From assembly GCF_002078875.1 (NCBI RefSeq), contig NC_034424.1, positions 8,597,586-8,661,585 on the forward strand: a stretch of 64,000 nt of DNA, given 5' to 3'. The notes below the pieces were generated by a model. The model was not told where the DNA came from and made no database searches. It saw only the letters and a program-made list of their open reading frames with translations. This stretch comes from Numida meleagris. Taxonomy: Eukaryota > Chordata > Aves > Galliformes > Numididae. Position 1 is the stretch's first letter; every line of letters begins with the position of its first letter. Position numbers and translations under genes: made by a program. Below, in pieces: positions 49,623 through 61,150 of the stretch.

Positions 49623-51175
49623 GACATTTACCTTCCCCCCACCCTCATCAGAGGGCTCAAGAAAGGCAGATTGCTCTGCCCAGTTTTGCTTTTTACATCT
49701 CTACCTGACACAACAGCACAACTCCACTTCACCAAACTCACAGGAAAACATCTCATGTACTGAAAACCCTGGCATTTTGGATAATGCTTAAGGGTAAAGC
49801 AAGCAATAACTTCAATTGGTTTGTTATTAAATATTTTCTCTTGAAAATTCTCTGTTCAGATGTATCATGCAAGACTTTTACATCTATCTATCCCACAGAA
49901 AAAAAAAGAAACTGTTCTAAAATATGTCATATTTTACATAACTTAAGTTCTATGAAAAAGGTAACATGCCCAGGAAGTTCTTTGAAACCATTTGCAGTAA
50001 AACTTTGGTGGAAAACTTACATCCACATTCACCTGAGAGCAGAACAGCCCCACCCCGCACTGCAATGTGCAGCGATGTTGACTTTCTATGCAACCTGGAT
50101 ACCTGTTAGTTCACTTCAAGGCTCTGAACAAGTCTATCCCAGCAGCTTGTTAGAATGCAAATATTGAGATATTTCAATGACACATTTCAAAAAATATATA
50201 TATTTTTCCTGTCATGGAAAAAGGTAAATGTTTTGAGAACGCAGTGCTCTCTCTTTTGCATTTGAATTCAGTAACTCTTCGCTATGATTCCATTGTTGGC
50301 TGTGCTAACATTTAATTAATGCTAAAGTACTGGACCACTGAAATAATTACATCCACATATCAAGTCTATTTGGTGTTCTAGTATTTTACGTTAATTATGG
50401 CCATCTGTTTAGAAATTTTATTTAGTGTGATGAACATTCAGTGCCCTTAAGGTAATAGGACACTTGTACAAGATGTCCCTATCTCAGTGCACTTTTCAGT
50501 ATTATGCAGAAATCCCTCCCCCCAAAACCAAAATGCAATAGTAGAAGTAAAACAAAACAAGCTGGAAGTTGAACCTGTCCCTTAAGAATGAAGCTGCTGA
50601 GGCAGTGCTTTCAACACTGGCCAAAATATTCACATATACTGGACAACAGCTTTTCACCCAGCTCATCTGAAAGCACAGTCAGAGCTCTTAAAGGGATGAA
50701 AAAACATACTCCCCTTTAATCTACTATTGCTGCATTTATCTTTTGACCATTGAAATCCCAAAGCAAAACAAGTAATTGCAAAAACAAATGAGCCAACATA
50801 CCGAGAAAGACATTTCATTCCTCTGTTAGGAATCCCATCATTTCCTTCAGCACACTTGCTTCAACTTCCCTACCCAAACAGCAGGACAAGGGACACGCAG
50901 AACTGCAGCATGAAGCCTTGGAGGAAACACCTGTCAACGCTCCAGGAACACTGAGGTGCTGCCACCAGCACCACGCTGACCAGAGATCAAAACCCAGGGC
51001 TTTTCACCCCTTTTTGCACGACACGGGCAGCACAGCCAGGACTGCTCGAGGAAGCGCAGCCACCGTGACTCACAAAGGGAAAGGCGCAAGGGAAGGCTGC
51101 TACACGCACAGCCCGCTGCCAGGGTGCTGCTGGTCACCAGCAGCCTCCAAACAAACCGCTCATTAACTAGCTCCA

Positions 51176-51673
51176 ATGCGAGAATACCAACTCAGACAGT
51201 ACCCACATTCAGTCTCCACAGATACTCCAGACACGTGCAACGCCACCTCCCTACAGCCTTTTAAAATAGTTGTTTGTTTCCTTGACCAGCACAGAGAGGA
51301 AACAAAACAGATTCTTGAAAAGCGCACCACTGATTTGTACAGATCTGTGCGTATTTATTCATCAGAAATGGCAGATTCTTCTCAGCATGTGCTGACTTCC
51401 AGGTTTCTAGACAGGAAAAGATCTAATGAAATTGGCAAACAGTTGGAGAAAGCTCTCAGCTCAAAGCTTCAGGCAGCACAGCAGGAGGAAGTAGCCAGAC
51501 CCCCCAGCTACCACCACCGCCCCACTGCTGCGCCTGAAGAAAGGGCCAGGCCTCCTCACCATCACCTTGACTCCCACAGAAAGCATAAGCCAAATCTTCA
51601 ACAAATTCTTGTTCCTTGTCAGAAACAATGTATTTCAGGGACTCCTGAAGAACAAATTGCTCCAGTGCTCTGA
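51176..51673 (+). other. Unrecognised 165-codon open frame in RC3H2 intron 1 (doubtful gene)
   Basis: An ATG-initiated frame runs antisense to RC3H2 and is followed 28 nt after the stop by AATAAA (51701-51706). The middle looks protein-like (ETKQILEKRTTDLYRSVRIYSSEMADSSQHV), and the C-terminal part is rich in Pro, His and Arg. I do not recognise any domain, and no splice sites or promoter are evident. It could be a chance frame, a decayed retrocopy or part of a repeat. Confidence 0.15.
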
Positions 51674-54600
51674 ACTAAACAAAGACAAGGAAGAAAACAA
51701 AATAAAGAAGAAAATCCACAAGTCACTGGGGCTTTGTTTTTAAACAGAAAATATGCTCAGTGTAATTATCCTCTGTCTACCTGTTCCGTCTGTTTAATAT
51801 GCCGTGTCTACATGTAACACCAGGCTTCTTTTCCTGGCCAAAGTAGCAGCGTCCTACGTAGAGAAATGGGTCAAATACACATGAGCTAGGTGAGACACTG
51901 CAAATTTTACTTTTTTTTTTTTTAACTAACATATGTTTACATGTTATTGCTACAATGTATTTTATAGTATTACTATTAAAAGCAGCATTTCAGATGACAA
52001 TCTGAAAAATACATGCCTAACTTCAAAGTTACATAATATATTAGAGTTGAGTCATTTTGTTTGTAATACAGCAACACTTTCCCATTGCAGTAACGGTTGC
52101 AATGGAGTTTAGTAACAACGATAAACCACTGACTTTCCTGTGATTATTTTAGACGAGGATATTTGATGGAATTGAAAGCAGTGACAGGAAGGTGGGTGCA
52201 AAGCCCCAGAACCTTCATTGAGCAGCTGTACCACTTAGAGATGATGGAAGCGTTAAGATCTGGATGTTCTTATTTTACATTAACTTTTAGCTACCCAATC
52301 CCATGACACGGTTTACAACTAATCCAAGTCATGGTACTTCTATTACTGTCTTCCTCTCCCATGGGAACTTCAGGACCTTCAGATCATTTTCAAGTAAACA
52401 GGACAGAGATGCTTTTTATCTGAAATACATATACCTTTCATAAATGTTTGTATTTGGAAAAAGGTTCACATTTGCATGCTAACTTGGAAAGGCTACAGCT
52501 CCAGGCTCAGCAATTACCTGTTTGCTCTGCATGCCTTCCCAATCTGCCAACCTGAAGCCACCCAGCACCGAGCTGCAAGGGGAGGCTCTGGAACGCTGCA
52601 AAAGATGCCGAGCCCCACGCTGTCTGGAAGAGCTAAGTGGAAACACTGCTGACAATGCTTCATTCTCAAGTCCATTCGCATCCAGAGCTCAGAGGCCTAA
52701 CATCAGGAGGAGACATTTACTGCTCCACATCAGAAGTACAAGAACATGACACAAAAGCAGAGAAAGCTCTTCAGTTAGCAGTTGGTGTTGCCTTACATCT
52801 TAATTCACCAACTAGATTTCTCACCCACACAGAGGTACAAACTCAATTCCTTTTTCATACTTTAAATCCACATTTCCACCTTCCAAAAAAGCAGCCAAAC
52901 ACACACGTACAGACAGGGGCAATTTCAGTCTCTCCATCTGAAGCTGTTCCTTGTACGAATGCACTAAACAGCCCTCAAAGACAACTTCAGCCTTGTCTTC
53001 AGCTGTCCAAGTAGATGACTTGGATTTTCCCTCATCTGTAATGATCATTTGTGCATTTTTACTAATCAGCTGTTGGATCAAATTGAGGTACAATTCTTTG
53101 AGAAAGGGAGAAATAATTTAGCACCTCCTCCCCAACTAAATGCCCCAATTACTGGGCAGCACAGTGAGAATGTGTCTCATTCTATGATAACTCTGTTTTC
53201 TTTGAACAGGAAAACGTTCAACATGAGGTTGAGAACGTTTCCCACCAGAGCTGCACTCTGCTGGGCACAGGGCATTTACCAAGGCACGGGACGTGCAAGC
53301 ACCAGGAAAGGAAGGGCTGAGGGCTTGAACTCGGCTCCCCAAGGCAGCTGCCCAGGAAGAGAAGAGCAGCAGAAGACACAGCTCTGAACAGCAGCAGCAG
53401 CAGCCTGGTGCTTCCATGCCAGGCCTGTTCTGCTTTGGCCTCCTCACCAGGTCCCTTGTGAGGCTCATGCAAAGGACAGGCTTGCAAGCAGATCTTGCGT
53501 GAGAATGAGAAACGGAACTATTCTGATAGGGCCCAAAGGCTCCTCTACAAATGAGATCTTAAAAATAAAATAAAAATATGGCAGCTTGCTAAATAGAGCT
53601 TCCACAAACTGAGGCAGTTCAGTCCACTGTGGATTGAATCCACAAACCTTAGAACTGACTTTTTTAAATGATTAAAGAGTCCTTGATACTGACATGCTCT
53701 TAATGTTGACTGTAGAGATCGTGGTCTTTCCTTTTTTTAAACGATCTCCATTATAATGTGTCATTTATGCAGATTAGCTGAGGTAACTTTTTTAGGTAAC
53801 TTTTTCAAGCCTTCCTTCTCAAGTTATGCAGTTCTGAATGCATCCTGACTGGCTCACGTCATCAAATCACAAGTATTAAAGTGTTCTCTGCAAAGGCTAG
53901 AATCTTTTATTCATTTCTCTTCAGTAGCCATCATTTACAAAACTAGCTTCATTAAGGGCTTAGAAAAGGGCTATCCTCATAATAGCTTTGCATCATTCAG
54001 CAATGATGACTTGAAATTAAAATAAATCCTCTTTACAGCAGACTTGCTTATTTCTACATTCCATAATATCTGTCACGTAAATCTCTTTATATCACATATC
54101 AAACTCCATGTGAAGGAAAGACTTTAGTGACCATTAGTGATGATATTTCAATCCACTTTTTTTCCACTGAACATTCGTGCCACTGGGAATATCCGCAGCC
54201 TACTTTAAATTTCAGAAAAGTTATCAATGAGAGAAAAACTCAGTGATATATTAGAATATATAATTCTATCCAGATTACGTTTTGCCAAAACACCCACTGG
54301 ATGCTTTACGGGAGAAGACAGCAGTCTTCTCCAGGAATTAAAGCTTAGATCCCCTCTCCCTTCTTAAACTGAGTAATAAGTGCTTACGAGGAGCAGTACA
54401 GCTCACTGACTGAAGCTATGGTTCACTGTTCATTCGGTGACGGCCAAAGTTCACTCACTTCCAAGGTACAACCCCCCCGAGGTCAACACCAGGCAGTATA
54501 TCCTCAACATTTAACGCTTGCCCTTACCTCTTCAAGAGCAGCCAGCTCAAATCCTGTTACCAGACTTTTAACACGTCCCTTATACTTATGTAACGTTACT

Positions 54601-56089
54601 GTGGGTTTCTGGCGATTTATAGGTGTCACTGAGAAGAGAGTTTGCCCTTGCCACAGACTGATAGGAATCCAGCTCCTGCAACAGTATTGACTTTTCAGAA
54701 CTAACTGAAGGGCAAATAAATGATTTCTTCTCTCTACCAAAACCAGTTGAACTTAAGACTGTTTTAAGAGAAAGGGAACCTATTTCTAAACAGATCCGTG
54801 TTGACACAATTACTCAAACAAGAGATACATTGAAGAATTCCTTACTCTTCAGGAGTATTTTCAGAGAATTTGGACTCTCACTTGTGTGGATTAATTCCCC
54901 ATGTCTTTCAGATCCTGGAGGTGTTTTCGTTTTGTAAACACCATCTTCACTGCAATGCTTAAACTATGCATTTTACAAAGAAGTTCCATATACTAACATT
55001 TTCCAAATAATTTTAAAGAAATACTAATTCCTTTATGAGACACCAGCAGAAAAACCAGAAGGTTTCCATGAGAGGCAGAAAGCCTTGTAAAGTTTTTACA
55101 GAACAGCTTAATATTCCCACAGATACAGATTTTACTCGTTGGAATTGTCCATGCAGTTCAGAGAGAGCACTTCCATGCACCCCATTAACAATAGCTACAG
55201 AAGCTGACCAAAGGAAACTCAGCGTACACCTCACAGCACGCACTCTGCTAACCACTGCCCTCTGGACACCAACCAACAAAGCCTTAAATAAAAAAAAATC
55301 AATAATCAATATTCAAAATGAAGACTTTGAGGTATCTGAAGAACTAACAGTCAAATTGTTGGAATTTGAAATTTTTGAGAAAAATGACCATGACCTCAAA
55401 CAAGGCAGAAAGACACATCAGTAAGAAACCTTTTCTTGAGGAAAGTTTTGCCCCTATGCAGAAAGAAGGAAAAGTTCCTTAAAAAGGCAGTTATTGGGAA
55501 AGCATTTCAATACAAAAATTAAGAATTCAGAGCCTCACAGAACAACGCTTCTGTTAGTAACACAAGCTCCAATTTCTAGAATTCCCAGAAGTTTAACGCA
55601 GACCAAAAGACAAATAAGAGTATTTGAATTCAGTAGATGTACATTGTACATCCTCACTGGAAATGAGGAATCTTCTTTGCCACAGTTACAAACGTACATC
55701 CTTGTAATCTGAAGGGCTGTTTTTCATTTTCTTTCCAACACTGTGATGTACCTGTAATGGGCATGTGAGAACTGCCACACAAGCAGCTACAGGAACTGAT
55801 GTTACAGCCAACTCCTTCAACAAAAATTCTAAGTTTGTATTTGAAGATGTAAGGAAACAGCCCTCTACCTGAGCATATTCTGGGTGTCACTCCCAGCTTG
55901 GACACTATTTTATCTCCTCACAGGTACAGGCTGCTCTACTCTGAACCCTGCCTGCACTGCTTGCAGCTCCCCAATCACACTAATTTTTGCTATGCTTTCT
56001 GCTAACTTCCACACTTAACTTAAAGCCCTTTGCACACCCCAAGCATCAGCAGAACGAAGGCACGCTTTTTCCTGCTCAGATTTTTTCAG

Positions 56090-57060
56090 ACACTTGGGAC
56101 GTGACGTGCTGGGTGCAGCACCGGGCCTGCTTTCCACCATGACTCCTCTCCACCATTACCCCGGAGCGCAGCTCCGCGATGGAAGCGTCGGGAGCTCTCC
56201 GCCGTGCCGGAGAACCCCAGGGAACGGGCCGCGGGCACCGGGGGCTGCAACACCGATGTGGGAGAGGGAAACCGGGCTTCCCCCCGCCGCGGCCGGGAGA
56301 GAAGGGAGCAGCGCAGGGAGCAGCCGGGGCGGCTCCGTCCCCGCCCCGCCCCGCCCGGCCGCTGACAGCGGGCCCGGCCCCGCCGCGCACCTGCGCCCGG
56401 CCCCGGCCGTCATTTCGAAGCCGCCACCAAATGGCTGCCCGGCGGCCTAGCGACGGGGGACGGCTCCCTCCCCGCGGTGCGGCGGCGGCGGGCGGGGCGC
56501 CGAGGGGCCGCGCTGGGCGGGCCGGGCCCGGCGCCGCTCCCCACCCGGATTCCGCAGCGCCGGGACCCCGCGGGGCGCCGGGGGTGGGGGGAGCGAGCGG
56601 GCGGGGCCCCGCCGGGTCACCGCGTCCCCCTTTGGCGGCCGCCCCCGCCCAGCCCCGCTCCTACCTGCGAGGCGCGGGCGGCGGGGCCGGGAGCAGGCGG
56701 CGGCCCCGGCCTCTCACACGCCATGGGGCGGGCAGCGCGGCGCGGCCCGGAGGAGGCTGCGGCGGGGGCCTCGGCGGCGCCTCCTCATCGCGCTGACAGC
56801 CGGGAGCGTCGCCCCTCCCCCTCTCGCGAGAGCCGCCCGCCGCCGCGCGAGAGCCCAACGGCCGCGCCGCGCCCGCCGGCCACGTGACCGCCGCGGGGAG
56901 GGAGAGGGCGCGGGGCATTGTGGGAGTCGGTGGGGCGGGGTCGGCACTGAGGTGTCCCCACGCCGCCCGGGGAAGGGACGCCACCGAGACGGCGGCGTAG
57001 AGCGGCTCTCGCAACCTGCTGGCGCCTCCCCGCGGCTTGGAGGTAGGAGGCGTCCCTGCG
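56090..57060 (-). promoter_or_regulatory. RC3H2: CpG island and non-coding first exon of RC3H2
   Basis: The region is extremely GC- and CpG-rich. A minus-strand donor CGCAG followed by gtagga at 56663-56664 would end a non-coding first exon at 56665, with transcription starting somewhere near 56.7-57.0 kb. It is the only CpG island upstream of the RC3H2 coding exons. The exact start is inferred. Confidence 0.55.
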
Positions 57061-57377
57061 GTTTGTCAGCGTGCCCCGAAAAGTACTCACTCCCGCTGTT
57101 AATTGTTATTATCTGAAAATTAAATTCATCACTTCGTAATGACTCCCAGAGGGAGAGTGAGGGGCGAAGCAGCCGCGGTCCTCATGGGGACACCCGCACC
57201 CGGCGGGAGGGGCCGAGGCGGGGCCCTGTGGAGACGCTCAGGGCGGGAACGCGCTTCAGATCTGCTCTCTTCAGCGCGGCGCAACGCCGAAAGCTGAGGT
57301 GCGCGCAGGGTGGAACAACCCGTAGAAACTGAGGGAATGTAAACGCAGCTGTATCAAATCCGTCGCGTAACTGCACG

Positions 57378-57383
57378 TTTATT
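57378..57383 (-). terminator. ZBTB6: Candidate distal poly(A) signal of ZBTB6
   Basis: AATAAA on the minus strand lies at the edge of the RC3H2 CpG island. An alternative, nearer signal lies at 58255-58260. Which one is used cannot be told from sequence. Confidence 0.4.
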
Positions 57384-59336
57384 GAACTGCAGTGATCTCT
57401 GCTTTTCTTTTTTTATCTTTTCCAAAATGTGAGGCTGTTGCACAAGGTGGTTCCCAAGTCTCAGTATTGGATAAAATAGGTGATTGTATTTCACACTTTA
57501 ACCAGCTGCTTACTCTTGGTGTATCATTTTTGTCACTACTCATAGAGACACAGATAGGCAGACTTAGCGTGCGTGTTCCAATGAATCAATGCAATGAAAT
57601 CCTTCACAAGTCAACTGTATATATGAAGTCAAACATTTTAATGAATTTTTGAAGGAATATGGCTTAGTCAGCTTTAGAACACACTACTTGTCCATTCTGA
57701 CTACGTGATTTTTGAGGGAGGCATATACATACAGCCTATTGTGAACGGGAACCTGCAAATATCCAACTAACGCACACTTAAAGTACTGAATGATATCAAA
57801 TGAAGAACTTAAAAAATACCTAATGAAACAAGTTTTTAAAAAAGCTTATCAGTGGAAGTTAGCAATATGCAAAGATAGTGCTAAAGCTGGCATTGCTGAT
57901 CATTCCCATTACGGGTAGTAACAGGAAACCACGCTGCTTGCATTGTACATGCCCAGTACCCCGTGTAACTGATAGATAAAACCCCAAACAATGACCAGTT
58001 ACAATCACTGAGAATGAAATTAAATTAAACCTGTTAAATGACATTAAAAGTTGTCTTGCTTTTTAAAAACAGCCAAGTTATGGAGCGCAAATGTGACACT
58101 TCTGGACTCAGCAGGAGTTTCACAACAGCACTTGTCAACCTTGAAGAAAAGTGTATCCACATGCGATACAGACAAGATTAAGAACTACTGCTTTTTGCTA
58201 ACTGGAGAATCTAATGTAAGTACAATTATCTCATAACAACAACTGAATCGATTCTTTATTCATATCACATTAAGTGCAAGAAACATATACCAGTCAAAGA
58301 CAAGTACAGGATAAAGATTCTGCATTACAGGGTTTCAGTGCTTGTGATCAAACTGAAATGACTTTTGATAAGTACAAACACAGCTATCCAAACACACAGT
58401 TACTGTTTTACAGTATCACAGAATTAGAAGTATAAGATCTCTATGTCTAAGTTTTTCTTTTTAAGATATAATGGATTGCTTTTCAAAATGAACACAGCAA
58501 GTGTTACTATACAATAGAATACAGTTTAAGTTTTCACATTGGTATATATATCTAAGATCTGTAAGAAAACAAAGACAAATGTTGCAGCTCAGCAAATGGG
58601 CCTAACTTAATCAGAGTAAGTCAAACAGGCACTAAACACTGGTATGACAGAAGAAATGATATGGAGAAAGAAATTTAGAAAAATTCTGAACTCATTCATA
58701 AAATGAATGCAAGTCCTTCCAATGAGAGTATCCAGTTAAAAAAAAAAAAAGAACTGCAATGCAATACTTTTTTGTTCTCTTTTACCAATTCCCTATTTGC
58801 AAAAGGCAACTTGAGTATGAGCACATGCCTTTCTTCTGTTGAAAGATCCAGCAAAGTTCAGTCAATGAAGGAGATGATTTCACCATAATAAAGCATGAAT
58901 ACAGTGGGGATGACTGACTTGCTGAATATATATAAACACCTCTTTTCCTTAGCCATTACAGATCAGGAGTGTCATGGCTCAGGCTTCAGCTTATTGCAGT
59001 GACAGTAAAAGTCTAAAAATTGGCAGTGTCTGCCCTTGCAACAAAGGAGTGCAAAGCATAATTAAGAGATAATAATTAGAACATTTCAGGGATGTTAGAA
59101 GACAGGCATGAAACTGTCTCCTGTATTTTGCCATTTACTTTCAACTAATAAACACCTTTTGAGGACTTACAGCAACAGCAGCCTTTGTACAACAGGCAAG
59201 ATGGCTGTTCTCAGGACCTGTCTGATCACCAGTCACGTATTTTTCCTTTTCTCCATTACGTGGGAATCCGTTGAACATATAGAATTTCACTAGACAGAAG
59301 CTTTTTGTGGAGCCTGGCTCCACACCCACTCACCTA
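57384..59336 (-). other. ZBTB6: ZBTB6 3' UTR
   Basis: AT-rich sequence without coding potential follows the ZBTB6 stop. Minus-strand poly(A) signals are at 58255-58260 and 57378-57383, so the UTR is about 1.1 or 2.0 kb. Confidence 0.5.
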
Positions 59337-60620
59337 TTAATCACAGTCTATTTCAATTTTTGTAATAGTGCTCAGGTTTGGTTTTTCGCTGCTACTCCTT
59401 CCGTGAACAGACGTTAGGTGCTTTTTAAGAGCAGACTTGTGTTTAAAGTCCATGTCACAACAATGACACTTGTAGGGCCTGTCACCGCTGTGTATGTTCA
59501 AGTGATCCTGTAGAGTACTTTTGGCAGTGAACGTCTTCAAACACACCATGCACTGGAATGGGCGGATACCCATGTGCCCCCGGATGTGTCTGTTAAGATT
59601 CTTTTTTTGTGTAAATGTTTTACCACACTGCAAACACAAGAAAAGCTTGTGCATTTTTAGATGTCTAAGATAGTTCTCAAGATGCAGAAATCCTCTTGGA
59701 CATTTTGGACATTGGTTCCGCCACAAATTATCAGAATCATCCACATTTTGAAACCCGTTCATCTGACTCGAAGTCCCCTCTGGATTGTCAGTGACAAAAG
59801 CCTGAACGTGAGTTCCTGACATTTCTGTATTTCTGCTTTCAACTGTAGAATTTATCAAGGAGTGCTGGGTTTCTGGAAAGTATAAGTTTGTTTTAGAAGA
59901 GGTGCAAGGCTGAGGAAAATGATCGTTTTCCGCATTAGGTACACTCATAGAATCCATTCTGAAGATACATATTTCATCATCCTTATATCCTATTTCAACC
60001 GTTGATATTTCCGGGGTCCCTGCATCCTTTCTTTCTGAGATCAAACTCTGTGCTGCAGGCTGCAAGTTATCCCCCTTCTCCTGTTTAACGGAGAAGTCTA
60101 AATTAACTGGGCTATCTTCATAAATCTCAATTATTTCACAGTCTTTATCTGAAACATCGTCCTTGCTCCTCAGTTCATTGTCAGAGGAATGGCACTTCTC
60201 TGCAGCCTGGCTGCCATTCTCCATGGAAGCGTCGATTTCCAGGTATTTTGACAGCGCCTCGCTGCACTTTTCCACAATGTGGACCATCTGGAGGTAGCTG
60301 GCAGCAGTCAGGTACTTCAGGAGCTCCTTCTTCTTGACCTCCAGCGCACCCGTGTAACAGGAGAGCAGCAGCTTCCTGCCCACCTCGGCACTCTGCAGGA
60401 TGGTGATTCTCACCTGCCTGGACTGGTTGAGCAGGAACTGATCCCTCATGAAGGTGGAGCAGGCGGCAAAGATCACCTTGTGCCCGTGGAACTCGGTGTC
60501 GTTGATGTAAATGGAGACGTCGCAGAAGAGGTTTTGCTGCCGCAGGAGGTTCATTTTCTGCAGCACAGCATCTCCCTGCTGCTCGAACTGGAAGTGCAGC
60601 ACCTCTGAGTCCGCGGCCAT
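59337..60620 (-). CDS. ZBTB6: Zinc finger and BTB domain-containing protein 6
   Basis: ZBTB6 is a nuclear BTB/C2H2 protein, probably a transcription repressor. A single intronless coding exon encodes 427 residues (human about 424). The start MAADSEVLHFQFEQQGDAVL leads into the BTB/POZ domain, about residues 20-130 (NLFCDVSIYINDTEFHGHKV, LSCYTGALEVKKKELLKYLTAASYLQ). An acidic, Ser-rich linker follows. Four C2H2 fingers lie at about 302-406 (CPKCPRGFLHLENYLRHLKMH, CLQCGKTFTQ, CMVCLKTFTA, CHCCDMDFKH). BTB and finger sequences match ZBTB6 rather than its neighbour ZBTB26. The ATG at 60618-60620 sits in a strong context (GCGCCATGG). The same frame stays open far upstream only because the CpG island lacks stops. 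The C-terminal end IEIDCD differs from the human tail. Confidence 0.97.
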   Translation of the reverse strand: MAADSEVLHFQFEQQGDAVLQKMNLLRQQNLFCDVSIYINDTEFHGHKVIFAACSTFMRDQFLLNQSRQVRITILQSAEVGRKLLLSCYTGALEVKKKELLKYLTAASYLQMVHIVEKCSEALSKYLEIDASMENGSQAAEKCHSSDNELRSKDDVSDKDCEIIEIYEDSPVNLDFSVKQEKGDNLQPAAQSLISERKDAGTPEISTVEIGYKDDEICIFRMDSMSVPNAENDHFPQPCTSSKTNLYFPETQHSLINSTVESRNTEMSGTHVQAFVTDNPEGTSSQMNGFQNVDDSDNLWRNQCPKCPRGFLHLENYLRHLKMHKLFLCLQCGKTFTQKKNLNRHIRGHMGIRPFQCMVCLKTFTAKSTLQDHLNIHSGDRPYKCHCCDMDFKHKSALKKHLTSVHGRSSSEKPNLSTITKIEIDCD

Positions 60621-61150
60621 GGCGCCGGGCCTGCGGGCCGCCCGCCCCGGGGCCGAGCTCTCTTCGCCGGCGCCCGCCGAGCGCAGGCAGCGCCGCCGGT
60701 AGCTCAGGGCAGCAGGACCTCGCTCCGCCGCTTGCCCACCCCCCGCTCCCCGGCCACTCCCGGAGCCCGCTCCGCCGCCGGTTCCCCCGCGCCCAACCAC
60801 CCGGAAGCGCTCCCCGCGGAGCCCCGCCCCTTCCGGTAGCGCGCCCCTTCCTGTGCCGGTGGGAAATGAGAGGCGGGACAGAGTTAGCAGCACGTTTATT
60901 ACAAGACTTGGCACTGCTACAGCGGCACGGTGCCACCCGCCCGGGAGAGGTAGCAACGCAGCGGCCCCGCCGCCCCGTAAGGCGCTCGGGAGGGCGGCGG
61001 CGCGGGGACCCGGCCCGCCCCGGGGCGGCCGAGAGGAACGCGCAGCGCCGGCTCCTGCCGCCGGGCCCGGCCCCCCCAGCCTGCTTTGGTAACGCTTGGG
61101 ATGAGCCTCCCGCCCAGTCTCTGGAGAGGTAGCTGATGCTCGGTCCGTCG
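60621..61150 (-). promoter_or_regulatory. ZBTB6: CpG island, presumed ZBTB6 promoter
   Basis: GC- and CpG-rich sequence lies directly upstream of the ZBTB6 start codon. A minus-strand AATAAA at 60895-60900, probably of the next gene, would confine the ZBTB6 start to within about 260 bp of its ATG. Inferred. Confidence 0.5.
60895..60900 (-). terminator. Candidate poly(A) signal of the gene upstream of ZBTB6
   Basis: AATAAA on the minus strand, in the sequence GTAATAAACGTGC, lies inside the ZBTB6 CpG island. By synteny the gene would be ZBTB26. A second minus-strand AATAAA is at 61302-61307. Confidence 0.4.

Larger units (their letters stand above)
48967..56664 (-). other. RC3H2: RC3H2 intron 1
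   Basis: About 7.7 kb lies between the presumed non-coding first exon and the start-codon exon. It holds a CR1 3' end (49540-49622) and a somewhat GC-richer stretch at about 50.9-53.5 kb with a 165-codon + strand open frame (51176-51673) that I do not recognise. No other gene could be supported. Confidence 0.55.
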
